Origin: Dehalococcoidia bacterium
GTDB taxonomy: Bacteria; Chloroflexota; Dehalococcoidia; GIF9; AB-539-J10
Direction of reading: 5' to 3'
DNA: 8,335 nt
Assembly: GCA_018399375.1 (NCBI GenBank)
Contig: JAGYOV010000031.1
Span: 1-8,335 of the forward strand
Below, piece by piece: positions 6,432 through 8,335 of this stretch. Below the pieces are notes generated by a model. The model ran no database searches, had not been told where the DNA came from, and saw only the letters and a program-made list of their open reading frames with translations. Each line of letters opens with the position of its first letter. Within the stretch, counting starts at the first letter, position 1. A program made the position numbers and the translations under genes.

Positions 6432-6752
6432 ATGATACTTAATTCAATTCCAAGTGCGAAACCTCATATACCAGGCACAGAAATGAGCGTGTTTCCCAAC
6501 TCCAGTTCTTCGATGCTTACATCCTTATATCCTTGGGTAGATGCTTACAGGTGCAATGGGTGTGGAGCCTGTGTCAGGGCTTGTCCTCCGGGGATTATTG
6601 GTTTAGTACAGGGAAAGGCAGCTATAGTTTACGATTTCTGCCAGCAGTGTGGCGAGTGTTTTGAAGCATGCCCTGTAGAGGGAGCTCTTATCTTCAAGCT
6701 GCGTCCGGGTGATCCTCAATGCGGTAACACATTGTACTATACCAGGATGTAA
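6432..6752 (+). CDS. 2x[4Fe-4S] ferredoxin-like protein
   Basis: A 106-residue iron-sulfur protein with two classical C-x2-C-x2-C-x3-C-P motifs: C41, C44, C47, C51 and C70, C73, C76, C80. It would shuttle low-potential electrons in the cytoplasm. About 40 residues precede the first cluster and hold no cysteine, with Ser and Pro common, so the start might be internal. Met18 (ATG at 6483) is an alternative, but the GGAAGGGAG at 6416-6424 fits ATG at 6432. Residues after the second motif (91-106) carry an extra Cys97, outside either cluster. It lies 44 bp after the flavin oxidoreductase, with a short hairpin (6383-6402) across that gene's stop, and ahead of the VOC gene. Its natural partner is the oxidoreductase with its own 4Fe-4S site, or a dehydrogenase not in the window. 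The partner is inferred. Confidence 0.87.
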   Translation: MILNSIPSAKPHIPGTEMSVFPNSSSSMLTSLYPWVDAYRCNGCGACVRACPPGIIGLVQGKAAIVYDFCQQCGECFEACPVEGALIFKLRPGDPQCGNTLYYTRM

Positions 6753-6797
6753 TGGTAATTCTGAAGAGAGAAGTATAGCTAGGAGGAAATTACGAAA

Positions 6798-7220
6798 ATG
6801 GCTGAAAAGATAAAGACAAATTATGTGGATCATATTTGTATCGCAGTTAAGGATGTCAAACAGGCAGAAGAAGATTATGTGAACATGTTTGGCTGGGATG
6901 TAGCTTACCGCTATGTAGATGAGCCCGAGAAGATCAAGGTTACGGGTTTTATGGTGGGGCAAACGGCCATAGAGGTTATGGAAGATACCGATGGCACGGG
7001 CAACACCGCCAAGTTTGTCGCTAGCCGTGGCGAGGGCGTTATGATTGTGAGCTATAACGTTGATGATGCTGAAGAGGCATTGGATAAGCTGAAGAAGAAC
7101 AATGTGAAGTTAATCGATGAGAAGGCTCGCTACTTTGAGGCCTATGATAGGCATTTTGCTTTCATTCATCCGAAGTCTGCTCATGGTGTTCTGACTGAGG
7201 TTATTGACGGTAAATACTAA
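6798..7220 (+). CDS. VOC superfamily protein, methylmalonyl-CoA epimerase-like
   Basis: A 140-residue protein of the vicinal oxygen chelate fold, built from two beta-alpha-beta-beta-beta modules. It resembles methylmalonyl-CoA epimerase: DHICIAVKDV (11-20), GQTAIEVMED (54-63), FVASRGEGV (73-81), VDDAEEALDKLKKNNVKLID (88-107) and FIHPKSAHGVLTEVID (122-137), which parallels the epimerase HPKSTGGVLIEL end. The metal ligands at the positions of His12, Glu59 and Glu134 are present, but the GEGIHHI motif of epimerases reads GEGVMIV, so the His is lost (M82/I83). It may therefore bind metal differently or act on another acyl-CoA or unrelated ligand. AGGAGG at 6781-6786 lies 11 nt from ATG. It belongs to the same run as the ferredoxin (45 bp gap), and a terminator-like hairpin follows. 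A glyoxalase-like or other role is possible; the epimerase name is an analogy. Confidence 0.85.
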   Translation: MAEKIKTNYVDHICIAVKDVKQAEEDYVNMFGWDVAYRYVDEPEKIKVTGFMVGQTAIEVMEDTDGTGNTAKFVASRGEGVMIVSYNVDDAEEALDKLKKNNVKLIDEKARYFEAYDRHFAFIHPKSAHGVLTEVIDGKY

Positions 7221-7268
7221 GATAGGAAAATAAATGTCCCTGAGAGGGAAAATATTGTCCGAAAAAGG

Positions 7269-7300
7269 TAGTGCCCTGATGATGAGTCGGGGCATTATCT
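7269..7300 (+). terminator. Terminator-like hairpin after the VOC gene
   Basis: TAGTGCCC (7269-7276) pairs with GGGCATTA (7290-7297) over 8 bp, one pair being G-U, with a 13-base loop. Only a short T/A stretch follows (TCTTGTAT), so it may be a weak terminator or an attenuator between the VOC and HMGCS-like genes. A smaller TCCCT/AGGGA hairpin at 7237-7249 precedes it. Confidence 0.5.
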
Positions 7301-7327
7301 TGTATAGTGCAAGTTCATAAAGCTAGA
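7301..7327 (+). repeat. Copy 2 of the shared upstream block (TGTATAGTG..AAGT..GCTAGA)
   Basis: TGTATAGTGCAAGT (7301-7314) and GCTAGA (7322-7327) repeat the block at 455-480 with one mismatch in the first part and a spacer of 7 rather than 6. It directly precedes the Shine-Dalgarno of the HMGCS-like gene, with the TATAGT hexamer at 7303-7308. A start about 7 nt after this hexamer would leave a leader of about 30 nt. Confidence 0.4.
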
Positions 7328-7343
7328 CTAAAGGAGGAAAAGC

Positions 7344-8335
7344 ATGGTTGGAATAACTTCATATGGGGCTTATGTTCCGCTGCTCAGGCTTGATAAGAAG
7401 GTTATCGGTGGGAAGGGGGAGAAAGCTATAGCGCATTATGATGAAGACAGCGTGACTATGGCGGTGGCTGCTGTTAATGACTGTTTAAAGGGTTTGGATC
7501 GCAGCGCGGTTGATGGTCTCTATTTTGCTACGACCACAGCGCCTTACAGAGAGCATACAGGAGCTGTCACGATAGCTATGGCCACTGATCTCCAGCAAAA
7601 TGTCTCTACTGCGGAGTTCGGTAATTCTCTCAGATCGGGTACATCTGCCTTGAAAGCCGCTATAGATAGCGTTAAGTCCGGTTCTGCCAGGAGCATGGTG
7701 GTAGCCGCTGCTGATTGTCGCCCGGCAGTTCCCGGGTCTGCTCTGGAGAAGAACTTTGGTGATGGCGCTGCAGCTCTCCTCGTCGGAGAGGATAATGTTG
7801 CTGCTACGCTGGAGAAAAGCTACTCAGTTTATAATGAAATATATGATATATGGCGCAATGAGAGCGATGAATTCGTGCGTACATGGGAGGACAGGTTTAC
7901 CGTAGAGCGTGGTTATCTACCTTCGATGCATGAAGCGATATCGGGGTTGTTGAAGAAGGGCGACTACAAGCCAGCAGACTTCACTAAAGTAGTCTTATAC
8001 AGTCCCGATGCCAGGAGAGGCTCTCAGGTGGCGAAAAGCCTGGGATTTGAAGCAAATCAGGTTCAGGATTCCCTCATTAATAACATGGGAAATACCGGAG
8101 CAGCATCTGCTTCGATGTTGCTGGTGGCAGCATTAGAGGAGGCCAAAGCGGGAGACCTGCTTCTTTTGGCCAGCTATGGAAATGGGGCTGATGCCTTTGC
8201 GTTTAAGGTGACAGAGCAAATTGATAGCCTCCAGAAAAGTAATAGAATGGGGATGAAGGGCCATCTAGCATCCAAGAAAATAACCACCGATTATCTGAAG
8301 TATTTAAATTGGCGGAAAATTGTTCCCATTGATAA
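7344..8335 (+). CDS. HMG-CoA synthase-like (thiolase-fold) protein, 3'-incomplete
   Basis: An open frame runs 330 codons from ATG at 7344 to the window end without a stop, so the C-terminus is missing. AAGGAGG at 7331-7337 gives a strong ribosome site. The thiolase fold of HMG-CoA synthase/KAS III is visible in FATTTAPYREH (61-71), NSLRSGTSALKAAIDSVKSG (94-113), AAADCR (121-126), FGDGAAALLVG (138-148), NNMGNTGAASASMLL (246-260) and SYGNGADAFAF (277-287), the last being a good HMGCS ending. The catalytic Cys position (ACYA in bacterial HMGCS) aligns to Leu96 (SLRS), the acid position (GTES) to TTTA near 63-66, and the His of the FHxP segment to YSPD (219-222). It is thus unlikely to be an ordinary condensing enzyme. 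Related proteins in archaea carry a C-terminal OB-fold domain or partner; whether one follows here is unseen. Confidence 0.82.
   Translation, partial: MVGITSYGAYVPLLRLDKKVIGGKGEKAIAHYDEDSVTMAVAAVNDCLKGLDRSAVDGLYFATTTAPYREHTGAVTIAMATDLQQNVSTAEFGNSLRSGTSALKAAIDSVKSGSARSMVVAAADCRPAVPGSALEKNFGDGAAALLVGEDNVAATLEKSYSVYNEIYDIWRNESDEFVRTWEDRFTVERGYLPSMHEAISGLLKKGDYKPADFTKVVLYSPDARRGSQVAKSLGFEANQVQDSLINNMGNTGAASASMLLVAALEEAKAGDLLLLASYGNGADAFAFKVTEQIDSLQKSNRMGMKGHLASKKITTDYLKYLNWRKIVPID

Noticed and set aside
1..8335. tRNA, rRNA, CRISPR array, transposase or att sites
   Set aside because: No tRNA-like cloverleaf, regular spaced repeats, transposase motif or terminal inverted repeats were seen on either strand.

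Overview
The window reads entirely on the plus strand. It looks like accessory metabolism from an anaerobic bacterium of moderate GC content. Pointers to an anaerobe are a prenyl-FMN type (UbiD) decarboxylase, a flavin/4Fe-4S ene-reductase beside its own two-cluster ferredoxin, and a TRAP organic-acid carrier. The HMG-CoA-synthase-like protein at the right edge resembles proteins I associate with Chloroflexota (Dehalococcoidia) and some archaea, but phylum cannot be settled from this sequence alone.

Layout. At 1-257 is the C-terminal end of a TRAP transporter large membrane subunit. The gap at 258-527 holds an unmistakable but broken scrap of a UbiX (flavin prenyltransferase) N-terminus. Next comes an intact UbiD-family decarboxylase (528-1940), closed by a 13-bp-stem hairpin. 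A gap of about 400 bp leads into a separate three-gene cassette: two tandem DUF1538 membrane proteins overlapping by 4 nt (2349-3044, 3041-3760) and a PII-like signalling protein (3776-4114). A 245-bp gap follows, with a good promoter candidate, a dyad and several hairpins. After it come a 675-aa FadH/TMADH-type NADH:flavin oxidoreductase (4360-6387), a 2x[4Fe-4S] ferredoxin (6432-6752), a methylmalonyl-CoA-epimerase-like VOC protein (6798-7220) and, after a terminator-like hairpin, an HMG-CoA-synthase-like thiolase-fold protein (7344 to the window end, incomplete).

How the parts may work together (inference). The TRAP carrier may import a carboxylic acid. UbiD would remove or add a carboxyl group using prenyl-FMN, which must be made elsewhere because the local ubiX is destroyed. 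The flavoenzyme with its ferredoxin would reduce an unsaturated or aromatic-derived (CoA) intermediate, and the VOC and HMGCS-like proteins would act on later acyl-CoA steps. Three of these enzymes seem to lack a canonical catalytic or metal residue: oxidoreductase His to Gln, VOC His lost, HMGCS Cys to Leu. The pathway is therefore probably not the textbook version suggested by family names. The DUF1538/PII cassette looks like a nucleotide-regulated membrane system that happens to lie within, or serves, this island.
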